Position numbers and translations under genes: made by a program
Part shown: one piece after another, positions 21,172-29,890 of the stretch
Layout: each line of letters starts with the position of its first letter
Position numbering within the stretch: position 1 is the stretch's first letter
The notes under the pieces: model-generated
Seen by the model: the letters and a program-made list of their open reading frames with translations, nothing else
Database searches by the model: none
What the model was told of the DNA's origin: nothing
IMG/VR virus record: IMGVR_UViG_3300046005_001932
Span: 1-42,696 of that record
DNA: 42,696 nt
Reading direction: 5' to 3' (one strand)
Source of the DNA: a virus

Positions 21172-22412
21172 AGCTGTTTGGCCTGAACATCGGAAAGACT
21201 GAGACCCGCGCATCGCCGGAGGACCCTCGCGTCCCGGTGAGCGCGGCCAACTTCCTGCAGTTCTTCAACGTCCACACCAACGGCCTTCCTGCCGTGACGC
21301 TGGATTCCGCGCTGACCGTGCCAGCGGTTGCGGCCTCGGTGTCGTTCCTGTCCCGGTCGCTGGCCAACCTTCCGCTTCACGCCTACCGGGACGCGGGCGA
21401 GGCGGGTTCGGTTCGGGCCGGGGGCAAACTGCAGCGGGTTCTGAACGAGGCCCCGAACACCGAGTGGACCTCGTTCGGGATGCGCCAGTATTTCTGGCAG
21501 CAGGTGTTCACGGGCGGCCGCGGGCTGGCGTGGATCGAGCGCATCGGGCCGAACGCGGACGCAATCTGGCCCATCGACTCGACCCGCGCGACGGTCAAGC
21601 GCGTGGCCGGGCGCAAGATTTACACGTTCGAGGGCAAGGATTACCCGGCCGCCGATGTGATCGACGTGCCGTTCATGCTGAAGTCCGACCAGCTGGCGGT
21701 TCACTCGCCGCTGGTCATGGGTGCCAAGGCGATCAGCCTCGCGATTGCCATGGGCGACTATGCGTCCGGTTTCTTCGCTGGCGGCGGCGTTCCTCCCCTG
21801 GCGCTGACCGGCCCCATGCCCGCGGGTGCCGAAGCGGTCAAGCGGGCGCAAGCGGACATCAAGCGTTCGATTGACGCGGCCAAGGGCGGCGGCGAAGCGA
21901 TCTTCCCGATCCCGGCGGGCTATGAACTGAAGCCGGTCGGCTTCGATCCGGCCAAGGGCCAGATGACCGAGGCGCGTCGGCTCCAAATCGAGGAGATCGC
22001 GCGGCTGTTCAACCTTCCGCCCGTGTTCGTCCAGGATCTGACGCACGGCACCTTCTCGAACACCGAGCAGCAAGACCTCCACCTTGTGAAGCACCTGATC
22101 GCACAGTGGGCCAAGGCGCTGGAAGAGGAACTGAACCTCAAACTGTTCGGCGCCGCCAACAACCGGCGCTACGTCGAACACTCTCTGGACGCCATGATGC
22201 GCGGCGACTTTGCGACCCGGATGGCCGGCATGGCGCAGGGCATTCAGACAGCGATCCTGACGCCGAACGAAGCTCGCACCCTCGACAACCGCCCGGCGCT
22301 GCCGAACGGCGACGACCTCTACATTCAAGGGGCGACCGTTCGCCTCGGCAGTCAGCAGGACGGAGCAAACCCGCCCGCCGATAATGGAGGGTCCATTGAC
22401 CCAAGTGCGTGA
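21168..22412 (+). CDS. Portal protein (HK97 family)
   Basis: This 414-residue protein matches HK97-type portals: ALTVPAVAASVSFLSRSLANLPLH near the start, an RQYFWQQVFTGGRGLAWIER segment, and EARRLQIEEIARLFNLPPVF followed by NTEQQDLHLVKHLI. The portal forms the twelve-fold ring at one capsid vertex. The start overlaps the TerL stop and the end overlaps the protease gene. Confidence 0.95.
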   Translation: MKLFGLNIGKTETRASPEDPRVPVSAANFLQFFNVHTNGLPAVTLDSALTVPAVAASVSFLSRSLANLPLHAYRDAGEAGSVRAGGKLQRVLNEAPNTEWTSFGMRQYFWQQVFTGGRGLAWIERIGPNADAIWPIDSTRATVKRVAGRKIYTFEGKDYPAADVIDVPFMLKSDQLAVHSPLVMGAKAISLAIAMGDYASGFFAGGGVPPLALTGPMPAGAEAVKRAQADIKRSIDAAKGGGEAIFPIPAGYELKPVGFDPAKGQMTEARRLQIEEIARLFNLPPVFVQDLTHGTFSNTEQQDLHLVKHLIAQWAKALEEELNLKLFGAANNRRYVEHSLDAMMRGDFATRMAGMAQGIQTAILTPNEARTLDNRPALPNGDDLYIQGATVRLGSQQDGANPPADNGGSIDPSA

Positions 22413-22998
22413 GGCCGAGACCCGTTCGGTCAGCCTTCCCGTTGAGCAGCGGTCGGACACCATCGTCGGCTATGCGGCGGTATTCGGCGGCGAGGCTGAC
22501 ATCGGCGGTTCGTTCCGCGAGGTCATCGCGCCGGGCGCCTTTACCGAGACGCTGAAGACGGCGGACGTGCGGGCGTATTTCGACCACGACCGGGGCCGGG
22601 TTCTGGGCCGGTCCAAGGCCGGGACGCTGCGCCTGAAGGAAGACGCCAAGGGCCTGGCGGTCGAGATCGACCTGCCCGACACCTCGGACGGCCGGGATGT
22701 GCGCGCCCTGCTCGAGCGCGGCGACATTGACGGCATGAGTTTCGGCTTTGTCGTCACTCACGACGAATGGGACGAGACCGAAGACCCGCCGATGCGGACG
22801 ATTCACGCGGTTTCGCTGCGCGAGGTGTCCGTGGTTTCGGAGCCTGCCTATGGCGACACGTCCATTGCGCTGCGGGCGCTCGACGCCAAGCGCGAGATGA
22901 CCAAGGCGGAACGGGCCGAACATAACCGGCTGAAGGCCGAGGCTCGCATCGCTGAACGCAAGGCCGCTGCTGAGCAACGCTTCCGCCGCATCGGCTGA
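22384..22998 (+). CDS. Prohead protease (HK97, S78 type)
   Basis: This 204-residue protein has IVGYAAVFGG, the catalytic His in RAYFDHDRGRVLGR (His68) and the catalytic Ser in DGMSFGF (Ser119). It removes the scaffold domain of the capsid protein. The ATG at 22384 overlaps the portal end and lacks a good ribosome site; a TTG at 22396 is preceded by GGAGGG and may be the true start. A charged helical C-terminus (ERAEHNRLKAEARIAERKA) may be a self-cleaved or capsid-binding tail. Confidence 0.92.
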   Translation: MEGPLTQVREAETRSVSLPVEQRSDTIVGYAAVFGGEADIGGSFREVIAPGAFTETLKTADVRAYFDHDRGRVLGRSKAGTLRLKEDAKGLAVEIDLPDTSDGRDVRALLERGDIDGMSFGFVVTHDEWDETEDPPMRTIHAVSLREVSVVSEPAYGDTSIALRALDAKREMTKAERAEHNRLKAEARIAERKAAAEQRFRRIG

Positions 22999-23057
22999 CA
23001 CTATTTCCCGGCCGTCACAGGCCGGAGCCCATCATCCGCCCTTGGGAAAGGCATCGA

Positions 23058-23083
23058 GGCTCGCCATCCCGGCGGGCCTTTTT
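23058..23083 (+). terminator. Intrinsic terminator between protease and capsid genes
   Basis: GGCTCGCC (23058-23065) pairs with GGCGGGCC (23071-23078) with one G-T pair, loop ATCCC, followed by TTTTT. It would reduce upstream read-through unless antitermination is active. Confidence 0.7.
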
Positions 23084-23101
23084 GCTTGAAAGGCATCCCC
23101 A

Positions 23102-24361
23102 ATGTCCACCGAACTGCACGAAAAGCGTGGCCGTCTGGTCACCCAGGCCCGCGAGGCCCTCGAAGAAATCAAGACCAACACCGACGACAGCCGTGCTGCT
23201 GAACTGAACCAGCGCCACGACGCGATCATGGCCGACTTCGACAAGATCGACGGCCAGATCGAGCGCGAGGCCCGCGTCGCCGCTGCCGAAGACCGTGCCG
23301 CTGAAGCCCGCGCCAAGCTGCGTCCGATCCCGGGCGACAGCACCGCTCGCGCCGCTGACGAAGGCAAAGCCCCGGAATACCGCGACGCCTTCTACGCCAT
23401 GCTCCGTGCCGGCGGCAACGTGTCGGACCTGTCCGGCGAAGAGCGCGCCGCCCTGAAGGCCGGTGTCCAGCACGACGCCGAATTCCGCGCCCAGACGGTC
23501 GGCACCAACTCGGCCGGCGGCTTCGTCGTTCCCGTCACCCTGGCCGACATCATCGTCAAGTCGATGGCCGCCTGGGGCCCGATGTACGACGACGACATCT
23601 GCACCACCATCAACACCTCGACCGGCGAGCAGATCAACATCCCGACCGTCAACGACGTGTCGACGGCGGTCGCCAAGACCACGGAAGGCTCCGCGCTGAC
23701 CGATGACGGCGGCGTGGATGTCACCTTCGCCCAGAAGAACCTGAACGCCTTCCTGTTCGACACCGAGTTCGTCCGCTGGTCGCTCGCCCTGTCGCAGGAC
23801 TCCATCTTCAACATGGAGCAACTGCTGGGCGAACTGCTGGGCGAACGCCTCGGCCGCCGCGCCAACACCGAGCTGACGACCGGCGACGGCACGGGCGATC
23901 CGAACGGCATCGTGACCGCCTCGACCCTCGGCAAGACCGCCGCGGCTGCCGGCGCGATCACCGCCGACGAACTGATCGACCTGCAGCACTCGGTCGATCC
24001 GGCCTATCGCCAGTCGCCCAAGGCCCGCTTCATGTTCAACGACTCGACGCTGGCGGCCATCCGCAAGCTGAAGGGCGGCGACGGTCAGTACATCTGGCAG
24101 ATGGGCGACATCCGCTCGAGCGTCCCCGGCACCCTGCTGGGCTCGCCCTACTCGGTGAACCAGGCCGTGGCCTCGCTCGGCACCGGCAACAAGCCGGTCA
24201 TCTTCGGTGACTTCGGCAAGTATTACGTCCGCAAGGTGGGCTCGCCCATCATCGGCGTGATGCGCGAACGCTTCTGGCCGGATCTGGGCATCGCCGGCCT
24301 GATCCGCTTCGACGGTGAACTCGGCGACACCGCCGCCGTCAAGCACCTCATCAACGCCTGA
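23102..24361 (+). CDS. Major capsid protein (HK97 fold)
   Basis: This 419-residue protein has a charged helical N-terminal region (about residues 1-85) that should act as scaffold and be cut by the protease, then NSAGGFVVPVTLADIIVKSM, which begins the HK97 E-loop/N-arm region, and later SPKARFMFNDSTLAAIRKLKG and a C-terminal FWPDLGIAGLIRF. Codon use is highly biased to GC-ending codons, as expected for the most abundant phage protein. The gene is bracketed by two terminators. Confidence 0.95.
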   Translation: MSTELHEKRGRLVTQAREALEEIKTNTDDSRAAELNQRHDAIMADFDKIDGQIEREARVAAAEDRAAEARAKLRPIPGDSTARAADEGKAPEYRDAFYAMLRAGGNVSDLSGEERAALKAGVQHDAEFRAQTVGTNSAGGFVVPVTLADIIVKSMAAWGPMYDDDICTTINTSTGEQINIPTVNDVSTAVAKTTEGSALTDDGGVDVTFAQKNLNAFLFDTEFVRWSLALSQDSIFNMEQLLGELLGERLGRRANTELTTGDGTGDPNGIVTASTLGKTAAAAGAITADELIDLQHSVDPAYRQSPKARFMFNDSTLAAIRKLKGGDGQYIWQMGDIRSSVPGTLLGSPYSVNQAVASLGTGNKPVIFGDFGKYYVRKVGSPIIGVMRERFWPDLGIAGLIRFDGELGDTAAVKHLINA

Positions 24362-24369
24362 TCCCTCTG

Positions 24370-24404
24370 GGGGCGGTCCATCCCGGGCCGCCCCGCCCTC
24401 TTTT
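24370..24404 (+). terminator. Intrinsic terminator after the capsid gene
   Basis: GGGGCGG (24370-24376) pairs with CCGCCCC (24388-24394), followed by GCCCTCTTTT. It begins nine bases after the capsid stop, so part of the message would end here. Confidence 0.6.
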
Positions 24405-24415
24405 GGAGATAGGCG

Positions 24416-24787
24416 ATGTCCTACAATCAGATCGGCTACCGGAACGCGGACGGTGTCCTCGTTACCCAGGGCCAAACTGCGGTCACGCAGCTCACCAGCA
24501 TCAGCACCGGGGTCACCTGCTCGGCCTATTCCGGCGTCATCACGACCGTCTCCCAGACCGTCGCGGCCGGCGCGGATGCTGAGTTCACGGTCACCAACAC
24601 CAACGTGGCGGCAACCGACGTGGTCGTGGCCTGCATCAAGACGCACACCTCGGCCGGTGACTTCATCGTCGGCGTCTCGGCTGTGGCTGATGGTTCGTTC
24701 AAGCTGCGGCTGACCAACCTCCATGCCTCGACGGCCGGCAACAACGTGCTGGTCATCAACTTCATCGTGCTGAAGGCCGCGGCCTGA
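24416..24787 (+). CDS. Putative capsid accessory/decoration protein
   Basis: This 123-residue protein is rich in Thr, Val and Ala and looks all-beta: AVTQLTSISTGVT, VSQTVAAGADAEFTVTNT, and VVACIKTHTSAGDFIVGVSA. Small beta proteins coded straight after the capsid gene often decorate the capsid surface or stabilise hexamers. A TTTGGAGA ribosome site precedes the ATG. The function is inferred from position and composition. Confidence 0.55.
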   Translation: MSYNQIGYRNADGVLVTQGQTAVTQLTSISTGVTCSAYSGVITTVSQTVAAGADAEFTVTNTNVAATDVVVACIKTHTSAGDFIVGVSAVADGSFKLRLTNLHASTAGNNVLVINFIVLKAAA

Positions 24788-24966
24788 TGCGCATCCGGAT
24801 GGTGGTCGGGCTTTCGGGTCCGGCCACCAGCCTTTCCCCGGGCGATGAGGCGGAGTTCCCGCAGGCCGAGGCCTTGCGCCTGGTCGAGGCCGGTTATGCC
24901 GTGCCGGTGGCCGAGGCCAAGGTCGAGCGCGCCGTGAAGCCGACCCGCAAGGTGGAGGAGCGATAA
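24787..24966 (+). CDS. Small head protein, 59 residues
   Basis: The ATG at 24787 overlaps the previous stop, and the TAA overlaps the next ATG (TAATG). The product has VVGLSGPATSLSPGDEAEF and LRLVEAGYAVPVAEA, a pattern found in short proteins preceding gp6-type connectors in many HK97 relatives. It is likely a head completion or chaperone protein. Confidence 0.7.
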   Translation: MRIRMVVGLSGPATSLSPGDEAEFPQAEALRLVEAGYAVPVAEAKVERAVKPTRKVEER

Positions 24967-25538
24967 TGTGGCGATCCGTTGCGGTCACTGTTGCGCCCGC
25001 TGCAGAACCGCTGACCACGGCGGACGCAAAGGCGCACCTGCGCGTTGACCATTCCGACGATGACACCCTGATCGCCGCCAATGTCGCGGCGGCGCGGGCG
25101 CACGTCGAGGCCCGCACGGGGATCCGGCTCTACACGCAGACCGTCTCCATGAAGGCCGAAAGCTGGGACGATCTGGAAAGCCTGCCGATTGCCCCGGTGC
25201 AGTCGATCACGTCCGTCTCGTATGTCGACACGGGCGGCAGCACCCAGACCCTTTCGACCGACTATTACGATGCGCGCCTGTTCGGCCTGGAGCCGGGCAT
25301 TGCGCTCAAGTTCGGGCAGGCGTGGCCCTCCATGCAAGACCGCTCGCTTCTCACCGTGGTGGCTGTCGTCGGATACGGCGCCGCCGGAACGCAGCCGCCC
25401 GAGGCCATCCACGCGATCAAGCTGATCGTCGGGGATATGTACGAACACCGCGAGACGGTCGGCGCGGGCGCTATTTCTCTGCCGGTCGCCGCGACGGTCG
25501 ACGCCCTTCTCTGCAATCACACCAAGCACCTGATCTAA
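24966..25538 (+). CDS. Head-tail connector, gp6-like
   Basis: This 190-residue protein has the connector pattern LTTADAKAHLRVDHSDDDTLI, ARAHVEARTGIRLYTQTV, a strand region (LPIAPVQSITSVSYVDT) and a C-terminal IHAIKLIVGDMYEHRETVG helix. It forms a ring between portal and tail. A shortened relative occurs in the early operon at 5639-6010. Confidence 0.85.
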   Translation: MWRSVAVTVAPAAEPLTTADAKAHLRVDHSDDDTLIAANVAAARAHVEARTGIRLYTQTVSMKAESWDDLESLPIAPVQSITSVSYVDTGGSTQTLSTDYYDARLFGLEPGIALKFGQAWPSMQDRSLLTVVAVVGYGAAGTQPPEAIHAIKLIVGDMYEHRETVGAGAISLPVAATVDALLCNHTKHLI

Positions 25539-25873
25539 TGGCCATCGCTGCCGGAAAGCTGGACCGCAAGATCATCCTCCAGCGGTTCACCTCGACGCTC
25601 GACGACTACAACGAGCCGGTAAAGTCCTGGTCCACGCTGGCGACCCGCGCGGCATCTTATGAGCCGCTGTCGGACGGCGAGCGGTTCCGGGCCGGTGAGA
25701 CGGCGGCCAATGCCTCGGCGCGGTTCGTCATTCGGTACGGATCTACAGTTTCGGACCTCAATCCAAAGGACCGCCTGACGTTCGAGGGCGTGGTCCACGA
25801 CATCGTCAGGGTCAAAGAGATCGGGCGCCGCGAGGGGCTTGAGATCACGGCAAACGCCCGAGCCGATGGCTAA
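25538..25873 (+). CDS. Head closure / head-tail joining protein
   Basis: The start at 25538 overlaps the connector stop and gives 111 residues. The order LDRKIILQRF, WSTLATRAASYEPLSDGERF, VIRYGSTVSDLNPKDRLTF, IVRVKEIGRREGLEI is that of the SPP1 gp16-like family, which closes the portal channel after packaging. Confidence 0.85.
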   Translation: MAIAAGKLDRKIILQRFTSTLDDYNEPVKSWSTLATRAASYEPLSDGERFRAGETAANASARFVIRYGSTVSDLNPKDRLTFEGVVHDIVRVKEIGRREGLEITANARADG

Positions 25874-26342
25874 GGGCGCGACGGTAAGGATCGAAGGCCT
25901 GCGCGAGGTTGACGCGGCCCTTGGCGAGCTTGGAAAGACGACCGGCCGGAATGTCCTGCGTCGAGTAGCTATAGCCCGCCTTGAGCCGATGGCCGAGGAC
26001 GCCCGGCGACACGCCGCGGCAAACAACTGGTCTGGCGACCTGGCCGAAAGCATCGGCGTCTCAACGAAGCTGGCGGGCTACGCGAAAAGGTTGAACCGGC
26101 GGTCCAAAAGCGAGGTTGAGGCGCATATGGGACCCGGCGGTCGTGGGGGCACGAAAGCGCCTCCGCAGGGCTCGCTTCAAGAGTTCGGCACCCAGAACCA
26201 TCCGCCACAGCCCTCGATCCGGCCCGCATGGGACGCCGGCAAGGACCAACTGCCGGACGGCATTGGTGCAGACCTATGGGCCGAGATCAGCAAGGCCGCC
26301 GCGAGGCAGGCGAAGAAGGCCGCGAAACTGGCGAGAGGGTAG
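25866..26342 (+). CDS. HK97 gp10-like tail completion protein
   Basis: The ATG at 25866 gives 158 residues. The layout IEGLREVDAALGELGKTTGRNV, MAEDARRHAAANNWSGDLAESI and HMGPGGRGGTKAPPQGSLQEFGT followed by PAWDAGKDQLP matches gp10-type proteins, which help attach the tail to the head. It overlaps the end of the closure gene by eight bases. Confidence 0.85.
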   Translation: MAKGATVRIEGLREVDAALGELGKTTGRNVLRRVAIARLEPMAEDARRHAAANNWSGDLAESIGVSTKLAGYAKRLNRRSKSEVEAHMGPGGRGGTKAPPQGSLQEFGTQNHPPQPSIRPAWDAGKDQLPDGIGADLWAEISKAAARQAKKAAKLARG

Positions 26343-26345
26343 CAG

Positions 26346-26741
26346 ATGGAAGCCGCCCTGATCGCCAAGCTGCTGGCCTCGTCCGGCATCACCGCCCTGA
26401 CCTCAACCCGCATCAACTGGAGCCGCCGCCCTCAAGGCTCGGCGCTCCCCGCCATTGTCCTGCACCGGATCGACGGTCAGCCGGACTACCACCACGCCGG
26501 GGCCTCGGGCCTCGTCGTCAGCCGCGTTCAGGTCGATTGCTGGGGTGTGACCTACGGGTCAGCCAAGGCTGTCGCCCGCGCGGTTGAAGCTGCCGTCACG
26601 GCACAGACTTTCACCCAAGGGGCCATCCGGTTCGACGTGATCCTGATCGCGGACGAACGGGACAGCACCTTCGATGAAACGCCCGAGACCCTGTTCCGCA
26701 CCTCCCTGGACCTAATGGTTCACCACGCTTCAGCCTCCTAA
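26346..26741 (+). CDS. Tail terminator (DUF3168 type)
   Basis: This 131-residue protein has AKLLASSGITALTSTRINWS, ALPAIVLHRIDGQPDYH, VQVDCWGVTYGSAKAVARAV and FRTSLDLMVHH, the pattern of DUF3168 proteins, which cap the tail tube. It begins four bases after the gp10-like stop. Confidence 0.85.
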   Translation: MEAALIAKLLASSGITALTSTRINWSRRPQGSALPAIVLHRIDGQPDYHHAGASGLVVSRVQVDCWGVTYGSAKAVARAVEAAVTAQTFTQGAIRFDVILIADERDSTFDETPETLFRTSLDLMVHHASAS

Positions 26742-26756
26742 AGGAGAAGACCACCC

Positions 26757-27176
26757 ATGGCCGCTTCCGCCTCCGTCAATGGCTTCGGCACCACGTTCAG
26801 CTATCTGAGCACCGATCCCTCGACCTTTACCGCCCTCGCTGAGGTGCTGTCGGTCACCCCGCCCTCGATCTCGGTCGAGACCGTCGACGCGACCCACATG
26901 GGCTCCGATGACGGCTTCCGCGAGTTCATCGCCAGCCTGAAGGACGGCGGCGAGTGCACCGTGAACATGAACTACGTCGAGGCCAGCGCCACGCTGCTGC
27001 AGACGCTGGTCCTGGCCGGTGTGGAGACCTTCCGGGTGACCTTCCCCGGTTCCTCGACCTTCACCTTCTCGGGCATCCCGACCGCCTTTGCGTTCGACGA
27101 TGTCGTGATCGACGACAAGGTGGCCATGAGCCTGACCATCAAGGTCACCGGCAAACCCGTCTACGCGGCGGTCTAA
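26757..27176 (+). CDS. Major tail tube protein
   Basis: This 139-residue protein is beta-rich, with ALAEVLSVTPPSISVETVDATHM and SLTIKVTGKPVY at the end, typical of HK97/TP901-1-like tube proteins. A GGAGAAGA ribosome site precedes the ATG, suiting high expression. It polymerises around the tape measure to make the non-contractile tail. Confidence 0.88.
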   Translation: MAASASVNGFGTTFSYLSTDPSTFTALAEVLSVTPPSISVETVDATHMGSDDGFREFIASLKDGGECTVNMNYVEASATLLQTLVLAGVETFRVTFPGSSTFTFSGIPTAFAFDDVVIDDKVAMSLTIKVTGKPVYAAV

Positions 27177-27179
27177 GTC

Positions 27180-27500
27180 ATGACCGCGAACCGCCTTAAG
27201 GGCGAGGTGGCGTTCGAGGCTGACGGCAAGGGCTATGTCCTGCTGCTGGACTTCAACGCCCTGTGTGATCTGGAGGAAGACCTGCCCGGCCTGATGGACG
27301 GGACGGCGGAGATTAAGTCTCCCAAGGCGATCCGTCGGGTCTTTCATGCAGGCCTCGCAGAGCACCATCCGGCGCTCGATGTCCGGGCGGCCGGCGCTCT
27401 CGTTCAAGCCCTCGGGCTGGAGCGGGCGGCGGTGCTGATTAAGGAGTCGTTCGCGGCTTCCTTCCCGGCGGCGGAGGCCGAGGCTCCCGCCCGCCCTTAG
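27180..27500 (+). CDS. Tail assembly chaperone, GTA_gp10-like (gpG equivalent)
   Basis: This 106-residue protein has VLLLDFNALCDLEEDLPGLM and RRVFHAGLAEHHPALD, resembling the GTA_gp10 group that occurs between tube and tape-measure genes. It takes the place of lambda gpG. Translation is probably shifted near the 3' end into the next frame to make a longer G-T protein; the final residues before the stop are Glu/Ala/Pro-rich. Confidence 0.75.
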   Translation: MTANRLKGEVAFEADGKGYVLLLDFNALCDLEEDLPGLMDGTAEIKSPKAIRRVFHAGLAEHHPALDVRAAGALVQALGLERAAVLIKESFAASFPAAEAEAPARP

Positions 27501-27802
27501 ACGGCCCGCCCGAGGCGTGGAGCTGGGAGCGGGCAATAGGACAGTGGATCGAGGCGGGGTTTGACGAGGCGCGGTTCTGGAAACAGACACCGCGCCTTTT
27601 CCGTATCGCCCTCGATGCACGGGGAAGGGCTCTGGAGCGCGAGCAACAGGGCCGGGCGTGGCTGGCCTGGCATACGGCCGCCCTGCCCCGAATGAAGGAC
27701 TTCCCGTCGCTTGAAAAGCTGATGGGCGTAAAGCGCACAGCGCGCCGGCAGACTGCTTCCGAAATGGAGGCGATCTTCAAGGCGTGGGCCGCGAGAGGGT
27801 AA
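27443..27802 (+). CDS. Tail chaperone frameshift extension (gpT equivalent)
   Basis: A second open frame, offset by -1 from the chaperone, runs from just after a stop at 27440 to a TAA at 27802. It encodes AWSWERAIGQWIEAGFD, ARFWKQTPRLFRIAL and MKDFPSLEKLMGV, like chaperone extensions of the TAC type. It has no ATG, GTG, TTG or CTG start in its first half, so expression needs a shift from the upstream frame somewhere in 27443-27500. CTTCCCG (27461-27467) is the nearest thing to a slippery heptamer but is weak. Confidence 0.65.
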   Translation, partial: GVVRGFLPGGGGRGSRPPLDGPPEAWSWERAIGQWIEAGFDEARFWKQTPRLFRIALDARGRALEREQQGRAWLAWHTAALPRMKDFPSLEKLMGVKRTARRQTASEMEAIFKAWAARG

Positions 27803-27805
27803 ACG

Positions 27806-29890
27806 ATGTCGCAAGCCACCATCGGCGCCCTGCGCGTAACTCTCGGGCTTGACTCTGCCCAATTCACCGATGGCCTTAGCGCCGCACAAAAGGAGCTCCA
27901 AAGCGCCGTCCGCCGTCTGCAGTCCATCGGGACCGGCATGGCGGCGGTCGGGACTGGACTGACCGCGGCGATCACGGCGCCGCTGGTCGGCCTCGGTGCT
28001 ATGGCTGTCGCCGAAGCATCGGAGATGAGGGACGCGCTCGGCCAGGTGGACGCGGCCCTGACTTCGATGGGCGATGTCGGCGGCCGGTCGCTCGAGCAAC
28101 TGAAAACCCAAGCCGATGCGCTGGCGGCAACCTCCCTGTTCGAGGATGATCAGATCCTCCGGCAGGTCACGGCCAATATGCTGACCTTCGGCAACATTGC
28201 CGGGGAGTCGTTCGACCGGGCGCAGCAGGCGGCCGTCAATCTGTCGGCACGAATGGGAACCGACCTTCAAGCCTCGGCGCTGATGGTCGGCAAGGCGTTG
28301 AATGACCCCATCGCCGGACTTTCCGCGCTGCGCCGGGTTGGCATCCAGTTCACCGAGGAACAGCAGGCCCAGATCAAGGCCATGCAGGGCGTCGGCGACA
28401 CGGCGGGTGCCCAAGCCGTCATGCTGGCCGAGCTGGAGCGTCAGTTCGGCGGCTCGGCCGAGGCGGCGCGAAACGCTGCCAACCCCATGGAGCGGATGCG
28501 GCTGTCGCTTGCTGCCATGGCTGGAGACATCGGGACCATCCTGCTGCCGTTCGTCGACCGGATTGCTGTGGCGTTCTCTGGCCTGACTGAGAAATTCGGC
28601 AATCTGTCGCCCGGAATGCAACAGTTCGTCGTTGTGGCCGGCCTGGTTGCCGCCGCCCTTGGGCCGCTGCTGATTGCCGGCGGTGCCCTGGTCGCCTCGC
28701 TGGGGGTGCTGCTGCCTATCGTGGGCGCCATCGGTGCGCCTTTCCTCGCTGTGGCTGCTGCGGTCGCGGCGGTCGGCGTAGCCTTTTATGTCTTTCGCGA
28801 CGACATCATCCCCATCGTTCAGGGTTTTGCGACCTCGTTGCAGGAAAACCTCGGTCCGAAGATCGCTCCCCTGTGGGAGGCCATCAAGGGCGCGGTCGCG
28901 GCAGTCGGTGAGGTGTTCACGGCTATCCTGGGCGACGGTTCGCCAGGGAGCGCGGCCGAGACAATCAAGATCTTCGGCGAGGTCATCGCGCGGATTTTCG
29001 GCGGCGCCGTCGATCTGATCACGGGCGCGATCAATGTCATCACCAACATCATGCGAGCCCTCGGCGCGCTGCTGCGGGGCGATTTCAGCGCCATGTGGGG
29101 CTATCTCGGGGCAGCGGTGATGTCTGCGGTGCGCGGCATCGCCAACGCCTTCCAGACCCTGTTCCCCGAGGTGGTGGAGTGGGTTCGCCAGACCTACGAG
29201 GGCGTCAAGCAGTGGCTGCTAGACCGCTTCACGGCTGTCGTCCGCGGGATCGTGGAAAAGATCACGGCGGTCAAGGACGCCTTCTTCAACCTGTATGATG
29301 CCGTTGTCGGAAATTCCTACATTCCCGATCTGGTGATCGCGATCGCGGACTGGATGGGGCCTCGGCTTCAGGATGCCATGGTCGATCCGGCGCTGGCCGC
29401 CGTCGATCAAACGGCGACCGCGTTTGAAGGCATGACGGATCGGATCGGTGGCCAGATCGGCGACCTGTTCAAGTCCATCTCCAGCAAGGACTGGAAGGGC
29501 GCGCTGGGCACGGTCCTCGACATCTTCAGCCAGCAAGGCGGCAATGTCGGAAAATACGCCAAGATCGGCGCTGACATCCTGAGCAAGCTGCCCGGGTTCA
29601 AGACCGGCGGCTCGTTCAAGGTCGGCGGGTCTGGCGGGTCTGACAGCCAACTGATGCAGTTCCGCGCGACGCCGGGCGAGATGGTGGACATCCGCCGGCC
29701 CGGGCAGGACCAGGGCAGCGGCGCGATGGCGGTCCACGTCGTGCCCTCGCCCTACTTCGACGTTCAGGTCGAGAAGGTCTCTTCGCCGGGCGCGGCTCGC
29801 GCTGGGCTTCAGGCCGTTGGCGTTGCCCGCTCGCAGGTGCCCGCCGATGACGCCCGCCGCCGCCGCTTCAGTCTGACCGGGGGCCGTTAA
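27806..29890 (+). CDS. Tail tape measure protein
   Basis: This 694-residue protein has an N-terminal coiled region (FTDGLSAAQKELQSAVRRLQ), tape-measure repeats such as AVAEASEMRDALGQ and LKTQADALAATSLFEDDQ, and hydrophobic segments around residues 265-325 that may form a pore in the host membrane. A low-complexity Gly/Ser region occurs near residue 600. The length suggests a tail of roughly 100 nm by the usual residue-to-length relation. No lytic peptidase domain is seen. Confidence 0.92.
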   Translation: MSQATIGALRVTLGLDSAQFTDGLSAAQKELQSAVRRLQSIGTGMAAVGTGLTAAITAPLVGLGAMAVAEASEMRDALGQVDAALTSMGDVGGRSLEQLKTQADALAATSLFEDDQILRQVTANMLTFGNIAGESFDRAQQAAVNLSARMGTDLQASALMVGKALNDPIAGLSALRRVGIQFTEEQQAQIKAMQGVGDTAGAQAVMLAELERQFGGSAEAARNAANPMERMRLSLAAMAGDIGTILLPFVDRIAVAFSGLTEKFGNLSPGMQQFVVVAGLVAAALGPLLIAGGALVASLGVLLPIVGAIGAPFLAVAAAVAAVGVAFYVFRDDIIPIVQGFATSLQENLGPKIAPLWEAIKGAVAAVGEVFTAILGDGSPGSAAETIKIFGEVIARIFGGAVDLITGAINVITNIMRALGALLRGDFSAMWGYLGAAVMSAVRGIANAFQTLFPEVVEWVRQTYEGVKQWLLDRFTAVVRGIVEKITAVKDAFFNLYDAVVGNSYIPDLVIAIADWMGPRLQDAMVDPALAAVDQTATAFEGMTDRIGGQIGDLFKSISSKDWKGALGTVLDIFSQQGGNVGKYAKIGADILSKLPGFKTGGSFKVGGSGGSDSQLMQFRATPGEMVDIRRPGQDQGSGAMAVHVVPSPYFDVQVEKVSSPGAARAGLQAVGVARSQVPADDARRRRFSLTGGR

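Noticed and set aside
21147-22463. 438-residue open frame on the minus strand
   Set aside because: It mirrors the portal gene, has no recognisable motif and crosses several well-supported overlaps on the plus strand.
23015-25117. 700-residue open frame on the minus strand
   Set aside because: It is antisense to the capsid, decoration and small head genes, has His/Arg/Gly-rich composition with no domain, and arises from the strong GC-ending codon bias of the capsid gene.
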